Part shown: piece after piece, positions 10,492 through 20,326 of the stretch
Numbering within the stretch: position 1 is the stretch's first letter
Layout: each line of letters opens with the position of its first letter
DNA from: Serratia plymuthica
Lineage (GTDB): Bacteria > Pseudomonadota > Gammaproteobacteria > Enterobacterales > Enterobacteriaceae
Direction of reading: 5' to 3'
DNA: 64,000 nt
Assembly: GCF_018336935.1 (NCBI RefSeq)
Contig: NZ_CP068771.1
Coordinates: 2,790,001 to 2,854,000, forward strand
Program-made: the position numbers and the translations under genes
Notes under the pieces: model-generated
Database searches by the model: none
Told to the model about the DNA's origin: nothing
Seen by the model: only the letters and a program-made list of their open reading frames with translations

Positions 10492-11856
10492 GTGATTAGC
10501 GTTTTCGACATGTTTAAGATCGGCATCGGCCCGTCCAGCTCTCATACGGTTGGACCGATGAAAGCCGGCAAACAGTTTGTCGACGATCTGGTAAGTAAAG
10601 GCCTGATGCCTTCTATCACGCGTGTGGCTGTAGATGTTTACGGCTCACTCTCATTGACCGGTAAAGGTCACCATACCGATATCGCTATCATCCTCGGCCT
10701 GGCGGGCAATATGCCGGATACTGTTGATATCGATAGCATCCCGGGTTTTATTCGCGATGTAGAACAACGTCAACGCCTGATGCTGGCCGGTGGCTTGCAT
10801 GAGGTTGATTTCCCGCGCGACGGCGGCATGGTTTTCCGCAGCGACAATCTGCCGCTGCACGAAAACGGCATGCAGGTTCATGCCTTCGCCGGTGATAAAG
10901 AAGTTTACAGCAAGACCTACTACTCCATCGGCGGTGGTTTTATCGTCGATGAAGAGAACTTCGGCAAAGTCGACGCACATGAGCTGTCCGTCCCTTATCC
11001 GTTCAATTTTGCTCGTGAAATGCTAGATCACTGCCGCGAAACCGGGCTGTCCTTGTCGGGTATGGTGATGCAGAATGAGCTGGCGCTGCACAGCAAGCAG
11101 GAAATCGAAACCTACTTCGGCAACATCTGGCAGACCATGCGCGCCTGTATCGATCGCGGTTTGAACACCGAGGGCGTGCTGCCTGGGCCGCTGCGTGTGC
11201 CGCGTCGCGCTTCCGCGCTGCGCCGCCTGTTGGTTTCCTCCGATAAGCTGTCCAGCGACCCGATGAACGTCATTGACTGGGTCAATATGTTCGCGCTGGC
11301 GGTTAACGAAGAAAACGCCGCCGGTGGCCGCGTAGTCACGGCGCCGACCAACGGCGCCTGCGGCATCGTTCCTGCCGTGTTGGCTTACTATGACCACTTT
11401 ATCGAATCCGTCAGCCCGGACATTTATATCCGTTACTTTATGGCTGCGGGTGCCGTCGGCGCGCTGTACAAGATGAACGCCTCCATCTCAGGCGCCGAAG
11501 TGGGCTGCCAGGGGGAAGTGGGCGTCGCCTGTTCTATGGCGGCGGCAGGCCTGGCTGAACTGCTGGGCGGCAGCCCGGAACAGGTTTGCATCGCGGCGGA
11601 AATCGGCATGGAACACAATCTGGGTCTGACCTGTGACCCGGTTGCCGGGCAGGTTCAGGTACCTTGCATTGAACGTAATGCGATTGCGTCCGTGAAGGCG
11701 ATCAACTCGGCGCGCATGGCGCTGCGCCGCACCAGTGAACCACGCGTTTCTCTGGATAAAGTGATCGAGACCATGTACGAAACCGGTAAAGACATGAACG
11801 CCAAATACCGCGAAACCTCGCGCGGCGGCCTGGCGATAAAAGTACAGTGTGATTGA
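10492..11856 (+). CDS. sdaA: L-serine dehydratase 1
   Basis: The GTG at 10492 behind TAAGGAG gives 454 residues, exactly the E. coli length, starting V-I-S-V-F-D-M-F-K. A longer in-frame extension upstream lacks similarity. The enzyme deaminates L-serine to pyruvate with a [4Fe-4S] cluster. The N-terminal domain contains IGPSSSHTVGPMKAG. The C-terminal catalytic part contains TAPTNGACGIVPAVLAYY, SGAEVGCQGEVGVACSMA and GLTCDPVAGQVQVPCIERNA, which provide the cluster cysteines. It is followed by a strong terminator. Confidence 0.97.
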   Translation: MISVFDMFKIGIGPSSSHTVGPMKAGKQFVDDLVSKGLMPSITRVAVDVYGSLSLTGKGHHTDIAIILGLAGNMPDTVDIDSIPGFIRDVEQRQRLMLAGGLHEVDFPRDGGMVFRSDNLPLHENGMQVHAFAGDKEVYSKTYYSIGGGFIVDEENFGKVDAHELSVPYPFNFAREMLDHCRETGLSLSGMVMQNELALHSKQEIETYFGNIWQTMRACIDRGLNTEGVLPGPLRVPRRASALRRLLVSSDKLSSDPMNVIDWVNMFALAVNEENAAGGRVVTAPTNGACGIVPAVLAYYDHFIESVSPDIYIRYFMAAGAVGALYKMNASISGAEVGCQGEVGVACSMAAAGLAELLGGSPEQVCIAAEIGMEHNLGLTCDPVAGQVQVPCIERNAIASVKAINSARMALRRTSEPRVSLDKVIETMYETGKDMNAKYRETSRGGLAIKVQCD

Positions 11857-11863
11857 TCCCAAG

Positions 11864-11890
11864 CCCCGCCTTCCTGGCGGGGTTTTTCTT
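11864..11890 (+). terminator. Intrinsic terminator of sdaA
   Basis: Stem CCCCGCC / GGCGGGG with a 5-base loop followed by TTTTTCTTT, seven bases beyond the sdaA stop. Confidence 0.93.
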
Positions 11891-12138
11891 TGTTTAACTC
11901 ATTAATAATAAACAAACAACCTACCGATTTGTGACACCGTCACGAAAAAACGTTTTTACAATATCGCGTCGATCCTCCGGTTAACCTGCAATTTAGCCCT
12001 TTGTTTCACCAAATTTAAATAATTTACTGGGTTACCATCATTCTTGTATAACGACAAGCTAGAATTAGCCGAGTATCATTCCATGGCAATTTGGCCTGAC
12101 GAGGATTCTTGGCTAGCTTACCGAACAAGGATTTACCG

Positions 12139-13755
12139 ATGTTGATGACCCAACTTGCCGTGACTAAATACCGCTATTACCGTTGGCTGCTGGCCGGGGC
12201 GGTTGGGTTGGCTATTCTGTTGCTCTCGCTGTATACCCGCTACTATCAGGAACTCGGTACCATTGAGCAAAGCCAACGGGTACTGGCCACCCGCACCGTC
12301 ACCAAAATCAACAATCTGCTGGCGCCGGCCGAGCTGCAGGCCGTGCGCTCAATGTCCTTGTTGGACCAACCCTGCGAGACCGTCATGCCGACGCTGCGCT
12401 TTCGCGCCGCGCAAAATCAGGCGCTGCGGGCCATGCTGTTGGTCAAAGACGGGATTATTTACTGTTCCAGCCTGTTCGGCGCGCGTAACTATGTTTTCAG
12501 CGTTATCTTGCCCACCCTGGCGGACGGCAGCGCGAAGCTGGCGCTGCGCCCTTCTCTTTCTGTCGCCAAAGGGGTGCCTACGCTTATCATGTGGACACCG
12601 GGCGCGGTCGATAACAACCTGAACGGCGTGCTGCATGTATTCAATATCGAGTTGCTGGCGAACTTCCTGCTCGAACCGCAGGAACCTTACGCACAGCAGG
12701 TGGTGCTGAACGTCGGCGACTATAGCCTGGAATATGGCCGACGAGAGATCCTGCGCAGGGATTCCCTGTCCACCGGCCTTCTCTATACCGCAAAATCAGC
12801 GCAATACCCTTTCTCCATCTCGCTGTTTGGCCCGCAGGCCAGCCTGCTCGCCCTGGGCGCACTGCCGCGCCATATCCCATTGGCGCTGTTGATTAGCCTG
12901 CTGGCGGCCTATGTCGTGTACCTGCTCACCGCCAATCGCATGAGCCTGTCCTATCATATTGGCCATGCCATTACCCACCGCGAGTTCCGCGTCTACTGTC
13001 AGCCGATCATCAACGCCGAAACGGGCCGTTGCATCGGGGTGGAAACCCTGCTGCGCTGGAAAAACAAACGCCAGGGCTGGATCTCGCCGGACGTATTTAT
13101 TCCTCTCGCGGAGCAACATGGGTTGATCATCGCCCTGACCCGCTACCTGATGAGCACCGTGGTGGAAAACCTGCGGTTGTTCCCGCCACGTCCGTCGTTT
13201 TATATCAGCATTAATGTCGCCGCAGAGCATTTCAATGCGGTCACCCTTATCGACGATATTCGTCGTATCTGGCTGCCGGCCCAGCCGATGCCCTCGTTGA
13301 TGCTGGAGCTTACCGAACGCACCGCTCTGTCTGAAATTCAGTATGAGCAAATCAAAACGCTGAAGGAAATGGGGATCATGCTGGCAATCGATGATTTCGG
13401 CACCGGTCACAGCTCGCTCAGTTACCTGAAAAAGCTCAGCCCTGACGTGTTGAAAATCGATCGCGGCTTTACCGCCGCCATCGGTACCGATGCGATCAAC
13501 GCGACCGTCACCGATACCATCATTACGTTGGCGCACCGGCTGAAGCTAAAGCTGGTGGCCGAGGGGGTGGAAACCGCTGAACAGGCGGATTATCTACGCT
13601 CACACGACGTGAACGCGCTGCAGGGTTTCTATTTCGCCAAACCGATGCCAATCAACGTATTTCCGCTGTGGTTACAGCAATATGAATCGCGATTGCGAGC
13701 GATGAGCGTACGTGAGGAACGGCAAATCGAGGGGGAAAGCAAACCGGAGGCGTGA
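12139..13755 (+). CDS. pdeD: CSS-motif/EAL cyclic-di-GMP phosphodiesterase PdeD-like
   Basis: Starting at ATG 12139 (AAGGA upstream) the product is 538 residues. A TTG at 12109 with GAGG is an alternative; the ATG gives the same distance to the first membrane helix as in E. coli YoaD. Order: TM helix near 16-33, periplasmic CSS domain with the diagnostic Cys-Ser-Ser (IIYCSS), second TM helix, then a complete EAL domain with ETLLRW, ELTERT, AIDDFGTGHSSLSYL, DVLKIDRGF and VAEGVET. It should hydrolyse c-di-GMP to pGpG in response to periplasmic redox. The order sdaA-pdeD-yoaE matches E. coli. Confidence 0.93.
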   Translation: MLMTQLAVTKYRYYRWLLAGAVGLAILLLSLYTRYYQELGTIEQSQRVLATRTVTKINNLLAPAELQAVRSMSLLDQPCETVMPTLRFRAAQNQALRAMLLVKDGIIYCSSLFGARNYVFSVILPTLADGSAKLALRPSLSVAKGVPTLIMWTPGAVDNNLNGVLHVFNIELLANFLLEPQEPYAQQVVLNVGDYSLEYGRREILRRDSLSTGLLYTAKSAQYPFSISLFGPQASLLALGALPRHIPLALLISLLAAYVVYLLTANRMSLSYHIGHAITHREFRVYCQPIINAETGRCIGVETLLRWKNKRQGWISPDVFIPLAEQHGLIIALTRYLMSTVVENLRLFPPRPSFYISINVAAEHFNAVTLIDDIRRIWLPAQPMPSLMLELTERTALSEIQYEQIKTLKEMGIMLAIDDFGTGHSSLSYLKKLSPDVLKIDRGFTAAIGTDAINATVTDTIITLAHRLKLKLVAEGVETAEQADYLRSHDVNALQGFYFAKPMPINVFPLWLQQYESRLRAMSVREERQIEGESKPEA

Positions 13756-13773
13756 TGCCCCCGGTTCGTCATG

Positions 13774-15318
13774 TTACGGCTGTTCCTCGTCGTGAGGCGT
13801 CACTTTACTGATACGCACCAGCTCGATGCGGTACTCCGAGACTTCAATAATTTCGAAGCGCAGCTGGTTTAGCTCCACCACATCCCCCGCAGCCGGCATC
13901 TGGCCGTAGTGAGCAAGCAGGAAGCCCGCCAATGTAGCGTAATCCGCCGTCGGGCTGACCAGATCTTCGCAGTTCAGCGCCTGCTCCAGCGAGTGCAGAT
14001 CGGTACCGCCCTTCGCCAGCCAGCTCGCATCTTCCACTACGATATCCGGCGTCTCATCCTCATCCGGGAATTCGCCGGCAATGGCCTCCAGCACGTCCAG
14101 CGGCGTTACCAGCCCCTGTACCACGCCAAACTCATTGGTCACCACCACCAGACGCCCTTTGGCCCGGCGCAATACCGCCAACAGGTTGATTACGTCCATG
14201 GTTTCCGGCACCACTATCGGCGGCGTGCGTGCGGCAAACTCGGCGATATTCTCGCCCTGTTCCACCGCCACCAGCAGATCCTTGGCGCGCACCACGCCGA
14301 TAATCTCGTCCAGCGAATCACGGCAAACAGGGAACAGACTGTGCGGCGTATCCAGCAGTTGTTCGCGCACCTCTTCGCGGGAACGATCGCAATCCACCCA
14401 CGAAATTTCGGTGCGCGGCGTCATTACGCTGCGCAGGGAACGCGAAGCCAGCGTCAACACGCCGCTGATCATGTAGCGTTCTTCCGCCGCAAAGGTCTCA
14501 TTCACCGGCTGAGGTACGGCTTCATCCGTCTGCTGCGAACGCTGTTGACCCATCAGGCGCATAATCGCCTCGGCGGTGCGCTCGCGCATCGGGCGATGCG
14601 CCTGGTGTTTGATAAAGTTACGGCGAGCAATCTGGTTAAACAACTCGATCAGGATCGAGAAGCCAATCGCAGCGTACAGGTAACCTTTAGGAATATGCAT
14701 GCCAAAGCCTTCGGCGATCAGGCTCAGACCGATCATCAACAGGAAACTCAGGCACAGCACCACAATGGTAGGGTGCGCGTTCACGAAATTGGTCAGCGGT
14801 TTTGACGCCACCAACATCACCACCATGGCAATCACCACCGCAGTCATCATTACCGGCAGGTCGTTCACCATCCCCACGGCGGTAATCACCGCATCAAGCG
14901 AGAACACCGCGTCAAGGATCACAATCTGCACCACAACCGCCCAGAACTTGGCGTAACCGCGGTTGGCGCCGTCCTGATGCGATTGACCTTCCAACCGTTC
15001 ATGCAATTCCATGGTGGCTTTGAACAACAGGAAGACACCGCCGAACAGCAAGATCAGATCGCGTCCGGAGAAGTTGAAATCCGCCACGCTGAACAGCGGC
15101 GTCGTCAGCGTAACCATCCAGGAGATGACCGACAACAGGCCCAGACGCATAAACAGCGCCAGCGACAGACCAAGTATACGCGCTTTGTCGCGCTGCTTCG
15201 GCGGCAGCTTATCGGCCAGAATGGCGATAAACACCAGGTTGTCGATGCCCAGTACAATTTCCAATACCACCAGCGTAAGTAACCCAGCCCAAATCGAGGG
15301 GTCCATTAAAAATTCCAT
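13774..15318 (-). CDS. yoaE: TerC-family membrane protein with CBS and CorC/HlyC domains
   Basis: 514 residues. The N-terminal 240 form a TerC-type integral membrane domain with the acidic signatures [20 protein letters not shown] and [15 protein letters not shown]. Two CBS domains follow ([34 protein letters not shown]) and then a CorC_HlyC transporter-associated domain. It is nearly identical in plan to E. coli YoaE (518 residues). Related TerC proteins act in metal (Mn) export, often supplying metal to secreted enzymes; the role of YoaE itself is unproven. The ATG has GGAG seven bases upstream. Confidence 0.93.
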   Translation of the reverse strand: MEFLMDPSIWAGLLTLVVLEIVLGIDNLVFIAILADKLPPKQRDKARILGLSLALFMRLGLLSVISWMVTLTTPLFSVADFNFSGRDLILLFGGVFLLFKATMELHERLEGQSHQDGANRGYAKFWAVVVQIVILDAVFSLDAVITAVGMVNDLPVMMTAVVIAMVVMLVASKPLTNFVNAHPTIVVLCLSFLLMIGLSLIAEGFGMHIPKGYLYAAIGFSILIELFNQIARRNFIKHQAHRPMRERTAEAIMRLMGQQRSQQTDEAVPQPVNETFAAEERYMISGVLTLASRSLRSVMTPRTEISWVDCDRSREEVREQLLDTPHSLFPVCRDSLDEIIGVVRAKDLLVAVEQGENIAEFAARTPPIVVPETMDVINLLAVLRRAKGRLVVVTNEFGVVQGLVTPLDVLEAIAGEFPDEDETPDIVVEDASWLAKGGTDLHSLEQALNCEDLVSPTADYATLAGFLLAHYGQMPAAGDVVELNQLRFEIIEVSEYRIELVRISKVTPHDEEQP

Positions 15319-15935
15319 ATCAGACTCCGGAAAAAAGACAGGATGGCCGAGCGGAGCTCAGGCGTGACGATGCCGACGCAGAGTGCGCACAGACAACAAC
15401 AGCAAGATAACGGGATTGCAGTACCGGGGGGTGGCCGAAGGGCCGAGTGACTTGTGTTACGCCAGCAGGTGGCGGGTGGAACCTTGAAAAACAGTAACTT
15501 CGGTGACAGTCCATAGGGTGGGCTGAGGCCCTTCACTCCTAAATATGAAAGAGGAAATACTCTAGCAGGAATTTTTTTTACGGCAAAGAAGCTTTTTTAC
15601 CTTCAGCATCCTCTTGTAACAGGTCTGTTGTTTAATCACTCAAACATCGCCTTAAGATTTGTCTGAGCGCTCAATAACGGAGCAACGTCACAAAATTTAT
15701 TTTTTCACTCACTAAAATAAATGACGCCAATGTGAATTAACACGCACAGGCTTTTGAAACTGCGCGAGAAATGCTAAACCCGCGTTTCTGATTTTCTACC
15801 ATAATGTATTTGAACTGCCAGAAAGGATATCAAGAACGACACAATCCGTGCATATACCCGATAGCTTTCACGTTGCAGCCAACAACGCTGCGGCTTGAAC
15901 GATGACGGGTATGAAGTTTAATGAGGAGGTAGCGA
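15319..15935. promoter_or_regulatory. yoaE-manX divergent region
   Basis: There are 617 bp between divergent genes. The yoaE side (15319-15545) is GC-rich with two tight hairpin-forming stretches on the minus strand (GGCC..GGCC near 15432-15445 and GGGC..GCCC near 15525), suggesting a structured leader. The manX side is AT-rich and contains a partial CRP-like site, TGTGAATTAACACGCA (15731-15746), a -10-like CATAAT at 15800-15805, and a 57-bp ERIC derivative just ahead of the manX ribosome site. Confidence 0.5.
15855..15911. repeat. 57-bp ERIC-derived miniature element upstream of manX
   Basis: It begins TACCCGATAG and ends GATGACGGGTA, with imperfect inverted termini bounded by TA and an internal palindrome around GCAGCC/GGCTGC-type sequence. 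It reads as an internally deleted ERIC (IRU) element and has the same length as the copy at 29390-29446. It ends 24 bp before the manX GTG, so it must be part of the manX mRNA leader. Confidence 0.8.
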
Positions 15936-16907
15936 GTGGCAATAGCTATTATCATCGGCACACACGGGACCGCAGCGGAACAATTGCTGAAGACGACGGA
16001 AATGCTATTGGGCGAGCAAGATAATGTCGCTTTTATAGACTTCGTCCCCGGTGAAAACGCCGAAACGTTAATCGATAAATATAATGTGAAAATCAGCGAG
16101 CTAGACACCAGCGGTGGCGTCTTGTTCCTGGTGGATACCTGGGGCGGCAGCCCATTCAACGCGGCCAGTCGCATTGCCGTCGATAAAGAAAACCATGAGG
16201 TCGTCACCGGGGTTAACATTCCCATGCTGGTGGAAACGTTCATGGCACGGGACGATAACCCAGGCTTCGACGAATTGGTCGCTCTGGCGTTGGAAACCGG
16301 CCGTGAAGGCGTTAAAGCGCTGAAAAAACCGGAAGAAGAGAGTGTTAAGCCCGCGGCACCACAAAGTTCCCCCGCCGCCAAACCCGCCGCACCGCAGGCA
16401 CCGCTTGGCCCCAATGACCATATGAAGATCGGCCTGGCGCGCATCGATGACCGCCTGATTCACGGCCAGGTTGCCACCCGTTGGACCAAGGAAACCAACG
16501 TCAGCCGCATCATTGTCATCAGCGACGAAGTCGCCGCCGATCACGTCCGCAAAACCTTACTGACCCAAGTGGCCCCGCCGGGCGTTACCGCGCACGTGGT
16601 CGACGTGGCGAAAGCCATCCGCGTATGGAACAACCCGAAATATGCCGGTGACCGCGTGATGCTGCTGTTCACGAATCCGACCGATGTTTGGCGCCTGGTC
16701 GAAGCCGGTGTGGATATCAAATCGGTGAATATCGGCGGTATGGCGTTTCGCCAGGGGAAAACCCAGGTCAACAATGCCGTGTCGGTCGACGAAAAAGATA
16801 TCGAAGCGTTTAAGAAATTAAACGATCGCGGTATTGAACTGGAAGTTCGCAAGGTTTCGTCCGACAGCCGGTTAAAAATGATGGACCTGATTAACAAACT
16901 CAGTTAA
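15936..16907 (+). CDS. manX: Mannose PTS enzyme IIAB
   Basis: The start is GTG at 15936 with AGGAGGT in front. 323 residues. The IIA domain (1-133) has the phosphohistidine motif IGTHG with His10. A Pro/Ala-rich linker with AAKPAAPQAPLGPND leads to the IIB domain, whose active-site segment is RIDDRLIHGQV. The protein passes phosphate from HPr to incoming mannose, glucose, glucosamine and related hexoses through ManYZ. First gene of manXYZ, followed by yobD as in E. coli. In E. coli the operon is controlled by CRP, Mlc and the small RNA SgrS; here only a weak CRP-like site is visible. Confidence 0.96.
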   Translation: MAIAIIIGTHGTAAEQLLKTTEMLLGEQDNVAFIDFVPGENAETLIDKYNVKISELDTSGGVLFLVDTWGGSPFNAASRIAVDKENHEVVTGVNIPMLVETFMARDDNPGFDELVALALETGREGVKALKKPEEESVKPAAPQSSPAAKPAAPQAPLGPNDHMKIGLARIDDRLIHGQVATRWTKETNVSRIIVISDEVAADHVRKTLLTQVAPPGVTAHVVDVAKAIRVWNNPKYAGDRVMLLFTNPTDVWRLVEAGVDIKSVNIGGMAFRQGKTQVNNAVSVDEKDIEAFKKLNDRGIELEVRKVSSDSRLKMMDLINKLS

Positions 16908-16962
16908 TGGCGACAGCCAATAATTATTTTACTCAGAGCTCTTTGGTCATAGGAGAAGTGCA

Positions 16963-17763
16963 ATGGAGATCACCACTCTTCAGATTGTGCTGATATTTAT
17001 CGTTGCCTGTATCGCCGGGATGGGATCCGTCCTCGACGAGTTCCAGTTCCACCGTCCGCTGGTCGCCTGTACCCTGATTGGCTTTATTCTCGGTGATATG
17101 AAAACCGGCATCATCATCGGCGGTACGCTGGAGATGATCGCACTGGGCTGGATGAATATCGGTGCTGCGGTCGCGCCAGATGCGGCGTTGGCTTCCATCA
17201 TTTCCACCATTCTGGTTATTGCCGGCGGCCAGAGCGTCGGTGCCGGTATCGCGCTGGCCATACCGCTGGCGGCGGCCGGGCAAGTGCTGACCATCATAGT
17301 ACGAACCCTGACCGTCGCCTTCCAGCACGCCGCAGACAGCGCAGCGGAGCGCGGCAGTTTGCGCGCCATCACCTGGATCCACATCTCCGCCCTGCTGTTG
17401 CAGGCGATGCGTATCGCCATCCCGGCGGTTATCGTGGCCATCTCGGTGGGCACCGCAGGCGTCCACGCTCTGCTTAACTCGATCCCGGAAGTCGTCACCA
17501 GCGGCCTGAACATCGCCGGCGGGATGATCGTGGTGGTCGGTTACGCCATGGTGATCAACATGATGCGCGCCGGTTACCTGATGCCCTTCTTCTACCTCGG
17601 CTTCGTTACCGCCGCCTTCACCAACTTTAACCTGGTGGCGCTCGGCGTCATCGGCGTGGTGATGGCCGTGCTTTATATCCAGCTCAGTCCGAAATACAAC
17701 AAGTCTCAGGTTGTTCAGGCTGGCCCGGCTAATGCCAACGATCTCGATAACGAACTCGACTAG
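16963..17763 (+). CDS. manY: Mannose PTS enzyme IIC
   Basis: 266 residues, the size of E. coli ManY, strongly hydrophobic with multiple membrane segments; it opens MEITTLQIVLIFIVACIAG and contains GFILGDMKTGIIIGGTLEMI. With ManZ it forms the sugar-translocating membrane part. An AGGAG site lies upstream of the ATG. The gap to manX is 55 bp and to manZ 15 bp, a normal operon spacing. Confidence 0.96.
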   Translation: MEITTLQIVLIFIVACIAGMGSVLDEFQFHRPLVACTLIGFILGDMKTGIIIGGTLEMIALGWMNIGAAVAPDAALASIISTILVIAGGQSVGAGIALAIPLAAAGQVLTIIVRTLTVAFQHAADSAAERGSLRAITWIHISALLLQAMRIAIPAVIVAISVGTAGVHALLNSIPEVVTSGLNIAGGMIVVVGYAMVINMMRAGYLMPFFYLGFVTAAFTNFNLVALGVIGVVMAVLYIQLSPKYNKSQVVQAGPANANDLDNELD

Positions 17764-17778
17764 GAATAGGTGAGAGAA

Positions 17779-18621
17779 ATGGTTGATACAACAGCTCAAA
17801 AGAAACTCACGCCGGCCGATATTCGCGGTGTGTTCCTGCGCTCGAACCTGTTCCAGGGTTCATGGAACTTCGAACGCATGCAGGCGCTGGGTTTTTGCTT
17901 CTCTATGGTGCCGGTGATCCGTCGCCTGTACCCGGAAAATAACGACGACCGCAAACGGGCGATCAAACGCCACCTGGAATTCTTCAACACCCACCCTTAC
18001 GTGGCGGCACCGGTGCTTGGCGTTACCATGGCGATGGAAGAACAACGCGCCAACGGCGCACCTATCGACGATGCGGCCATCAACGGCATCAAGGTCGGTT
18101 TGATGGGGCCGCTGGCCGGCGTGGGCGACCCGATCTTCTGGGGCACGGTGCGACCGGTTTTCGCCGCGCTCGGTGCCGGTATCGCCATGAGCGGCAGCCT
18201 GCTTGGCCCCATTCTGTTCTTTGTCTTGTTCAACCTGGTGCGCCTGTTGACCCGCTATTACGGCGTGGCCTACGGTTACCGCAAAGGGGTGGATATCGTT
18301 AATGACATGGGTGGCGGCTTCCTGCAAAAACTGACGGAAGGAGCGTCCATTCTTGGCCTGTTTGTGATGGGAGCCTTGGTTAACAAGTGGACGCACGTGA
18401 ATATCCCGCTGGTGGTGTCGAAGATCACCGACCAGACCGGGCAGACTAAGGTGACCACGGTGCAAACCATTCTCGATCAGTTGATGCCGGGTCTGGTGCC
18501 GCTGCTGCTGACCTTTGGCTGTATGTGGCTGCTGCGCAGAAAAGTGAATGCGTTGTGGATTATCATCGGCTTCTTCGCCATCGGTATCTTCGGTTACTGG
18601 ATTGGCCTGCTGGGCCTGTAA
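17779..18621 (+). CDS. manZ: Mannose PTS enzyme IID
   Basis: The ATG at 17779 (MVDTTAQKKLTPADIRGVFL) matches the E. coli start; a GTG three codons upstream would be unusual. 280 residues with an amphipathic N-terminal half (RSNLFQGSWNFERMQALGFC, IDDAAINGIKVGLMGPLAGV) and C-terminal membrane helices. ManZ and ManY are also the receptor for some class IIa-type bacteriocins and the entry point of phage lambda DNA in E. coli. A strong terminator follows at 18633, after which yobD begins. Confidence 0.96.
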   Translation: MVDTTAQKKLTPADIRGVFLRSNLFQGSWNFERMQALGFCFSMVPVIRRLYPENNDDRKRAIKRHLEFFNTHPYVAAPVLGVTMAMEEQRANGAPIDDAAINGIKVGLMGPLAGVGDPIFWGTVRPVFAALGAGIAMSGSLLGPILFFVLFNLVRLLTRYYGVAYGYRKGVDIVNDMGGGFLQKLTEGASILGLFVMGALVNKWTHVNIPLVVSKITDQTGQTKVTTVQTILDQLMPGLVPLLLTFGCMWLLRRKVNALWIIIGFFAIGIFGYWIGLLGL

Positions 18622-18632
18622 AGCGAGTCGCT

Positions 18633-18658
18633 ACCGGGGGGAAACCCCCGGTTTTTTT
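18633..18658 (+). terminator. Intrinsic terminator of manXYZ
   Basis: Stem ACCGGGGG / CCCCCGGT with a GAAA tetraloop followed by TTTTTTT. It stands only 18 bp before the yobD start, so yobD is either read through or has its own promoter. Confidence 0.93.
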
Positions 18659-18675
18659 ATTTGTGGAGTTGAAAG

Positions 18676-19134
18676 ATGTCGCTGACCGATAGCGTATTAC
18701 TGATTTTCATCGCACTGATGCTGCTGTATGCGATTTACGACGAATTCGGCATGAACCTGCTGAAGGGCAAAACATGGCTTAAAGTGCCGTTAAAACGCCG
18801 TAACCGGATCGACTGCCTGATTTTCGTCGGTCTGATTGCCATTTTGATTTACCGTAACGTCACCACCAACGGCGAAATACTGACCACCTACCTGCTTATT
18901 TCTTTAGCACTGATCGCCGTCTACATTTCCTATATTCGCTGGCCAAAGATGTTGTTTAAAACACAGGGTTTCTTTTATGCCAATACCTTCATTGAATATA
19001 AGCGCATTAAGGCGATGAATTTATCCGAAGATGGCATCCTGGTCATAGATCTGGAGCAGCGTCGGTTGCTCATTCAAGTTACGCAATTAGATGACCTGGA
19101 AAGGATTTATCATTTTTTCGTTGAAAATCAATAA
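18676..19134 (+). CDS. yobD: YobD, DUF986 inner-membrane protein
   Basis: 152 residues, identical in length to E. coli YobD, with conserved stretches [19 protein letters not shown] and [20 protein letters not shown]. Three hydrophobic segments (about 5-22, 45-65, 74-90) precede a cytoplasmic C-terminal domain. Function is unknown. It sits between manXYZ and mntP as in E. coli. GTGGAG precedes the ATG. Confidence 0.92.
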   Translation: MSLTDSVLLIFIALMLLYAIYDEFGMNLLKGKTWLKVPLKRRNRIDCLIFVGLIAILIYRNVTTNGEILTTYLLISLALIAVYISYIRWPKMLFKTQGFFYANTFIEYKRIKAMNLSEDGILVIDLEQRRLLIQVTQLDDLERIYHFFVENQ

Positions 19135-19364
19135 ATAAATAACGCACTAACTTTTCTGCCCATCGCTAACACGCGCTGTATATGGATAATTAATCAACAA
19201 CCTCAGCGCTTATCCGTTTATTATTTACGCAACATTGTTGCATCAGCCTACATTATATTCCCTCTTGCAATTCTTTAATGAAAACAATTCTCAATTCCAA
19301 CAAGAATATTATCAAGTAATTAAGGTTGTCGTCGTCAGAAATATTATGGTATGGTTGCGCCGTC

Positions 19365-19540
19365 ATTGGGGAGTAGCCGGTTTCTGGGCAATAAAACGCC
19401 AGAAACGCCCGTATCAACATACTCGTTTCGGACTCTGAAACGTGGTGCGGGCAGCCAGGTAAGGTTGGCGAGACCATAGACACGTAACTCCGTCGTATGG
19501 TTGGGGGTGGGTTACGTGTATATGGAGCCGCCCGGCCGAG
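19365..19540 (+). promoter_or_regulatory. yybP-ykoY manganese riboswitch of mntP
   Basis: The leader begins with the conserved TTGGGGAGTAGCCGG (19367 onward) and, after two long hairpins, contains GGCGAGACCATAGACACG followed by a paired ACGTAACTCC...GGGTTACGT segment. This is the E. coli mntP leader architecture. Mn2+ binding to this RNA raises expression of Mn export. The end is approximate and the expression platform runs up to the mntP start at 19551. Confidence 0.9.
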
Positions 19541-19550
19541 GCTAGTTAAC

Positions 19551-20120
19551 ATGAATCTTTCCGCTACACTCATTCTCGCTTTTGGCATGTCCATGGATGC
19601 GTTCGCCGCGTCGATCGGCAAAGGTGCCAGCCTGCATCAACCCCGTTTTCGTGAAGCCCTGCGTACCGGACTTATCTTCGGCGTGGTCGAAGCCATTACG
19701 CCGATCATCGGCTGGGCGATTGGCCTGTTCGCCAGCCAGTACATCATGGAGTGGGATCACTGGGTAGCCTTCTCTCTGCTGTTCATTCTCGGTACGCGCA
19801 TGATTGTCGAAGGCGTCAGAAACCGGCCGGACGAAGTGGAAAAAGTGAAGCGCCACGGCTTCTGGCTGTTGGTGGCCACCGCTATCGCCACCAGCCTCGA
19901 TGCCATGGCGATCGGCGTCGGCCTGGCCTTCCTGCAGGTCAATATTGTGCATACCGCCATGGCCATCGGCATGGCCACCATGATTATGGCGACGCTGGGT
20001 ATGATGATTGGCCGCTTTATCGGCCCGCTGTTGGGCAAACGCGCAGAGATCATCGGCGGCGTGGTGCTTATTGGTATCGGCATTAATATTCTGTTGGAAC
20101 ATTTGGGCTATCTCGCCTGA
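19551..20120 (+). CDS. mntP: Manganese exporter MntP
   Basis: The ATG at 19551 gives 189 residues (E. coli 188) with six predicted membrane helices. Conserved acidic membrane motifs [17 protein letters not shown] and [17 protein letters not shown] carry the aspartates needed for Mn2+ efflux. GAGG lies nine bases upstream. Expression is very likely controlled by the yybP-ykoY riboswitch that forms its leader. The operon ends at a strong hairpin at 20135. Confidence 0.96.
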   Translation: MNLSATLILAFGMSMDAFAASIGKGASLHQPRFREALRTGLIFGVVEAITPIIGWAIGLFASQYIMEWDHWVAFSLLFILGTRMIVEGVRNRPDEVEKVKRHGFWLLVATAIATSLDAMAIGVGLAFLQVNIVHTAMAIGMATMIMATLGMMIGRFIGPLLGKRAEIIGGVVLIGIGINILLEHLGYLA

Positions 20121-20134
20121 TTGTCGCTGAACGC

Positions 20135-20161
20135 AAAAAACCTGCCAATGGCAGGTTTTTT
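20135..20161 (+). terminator. Intrinsic terminator of mntP
   Basis: AAAAAACCTGCC / GGCAGGTTTTTT with a 3-base loop, 15 bp after the stop. The A tail also makes it usable from the opposite strand, downstream of rlmA. The 165 bp from here to rlmA shows nothing else. Confidence 0.9.
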
Positions 20162-20326
20162 CGTTTATGGCTTAAGCATTCACCTTAGCTATCGCCCGGT
20201 CGGTTGTCGCTCTCCCGCGCGCGCCGAAAATCGCCACGCCAAACGCAGAACCGCTTTGCCTGCCGGCGTTGAGCGCGCAGACATGGAAGACGATGCGATC
20301 AGTGGCGAAGCGGCATCTCAGGCGGT

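Noticed and set aside
15319..15540. yybP-ykoY riboswitch upstream of yoaE
   Set aside because: TerC genes can carry one, but the GGGGAGTAG core and the partner segment seen at mntP are absent here.
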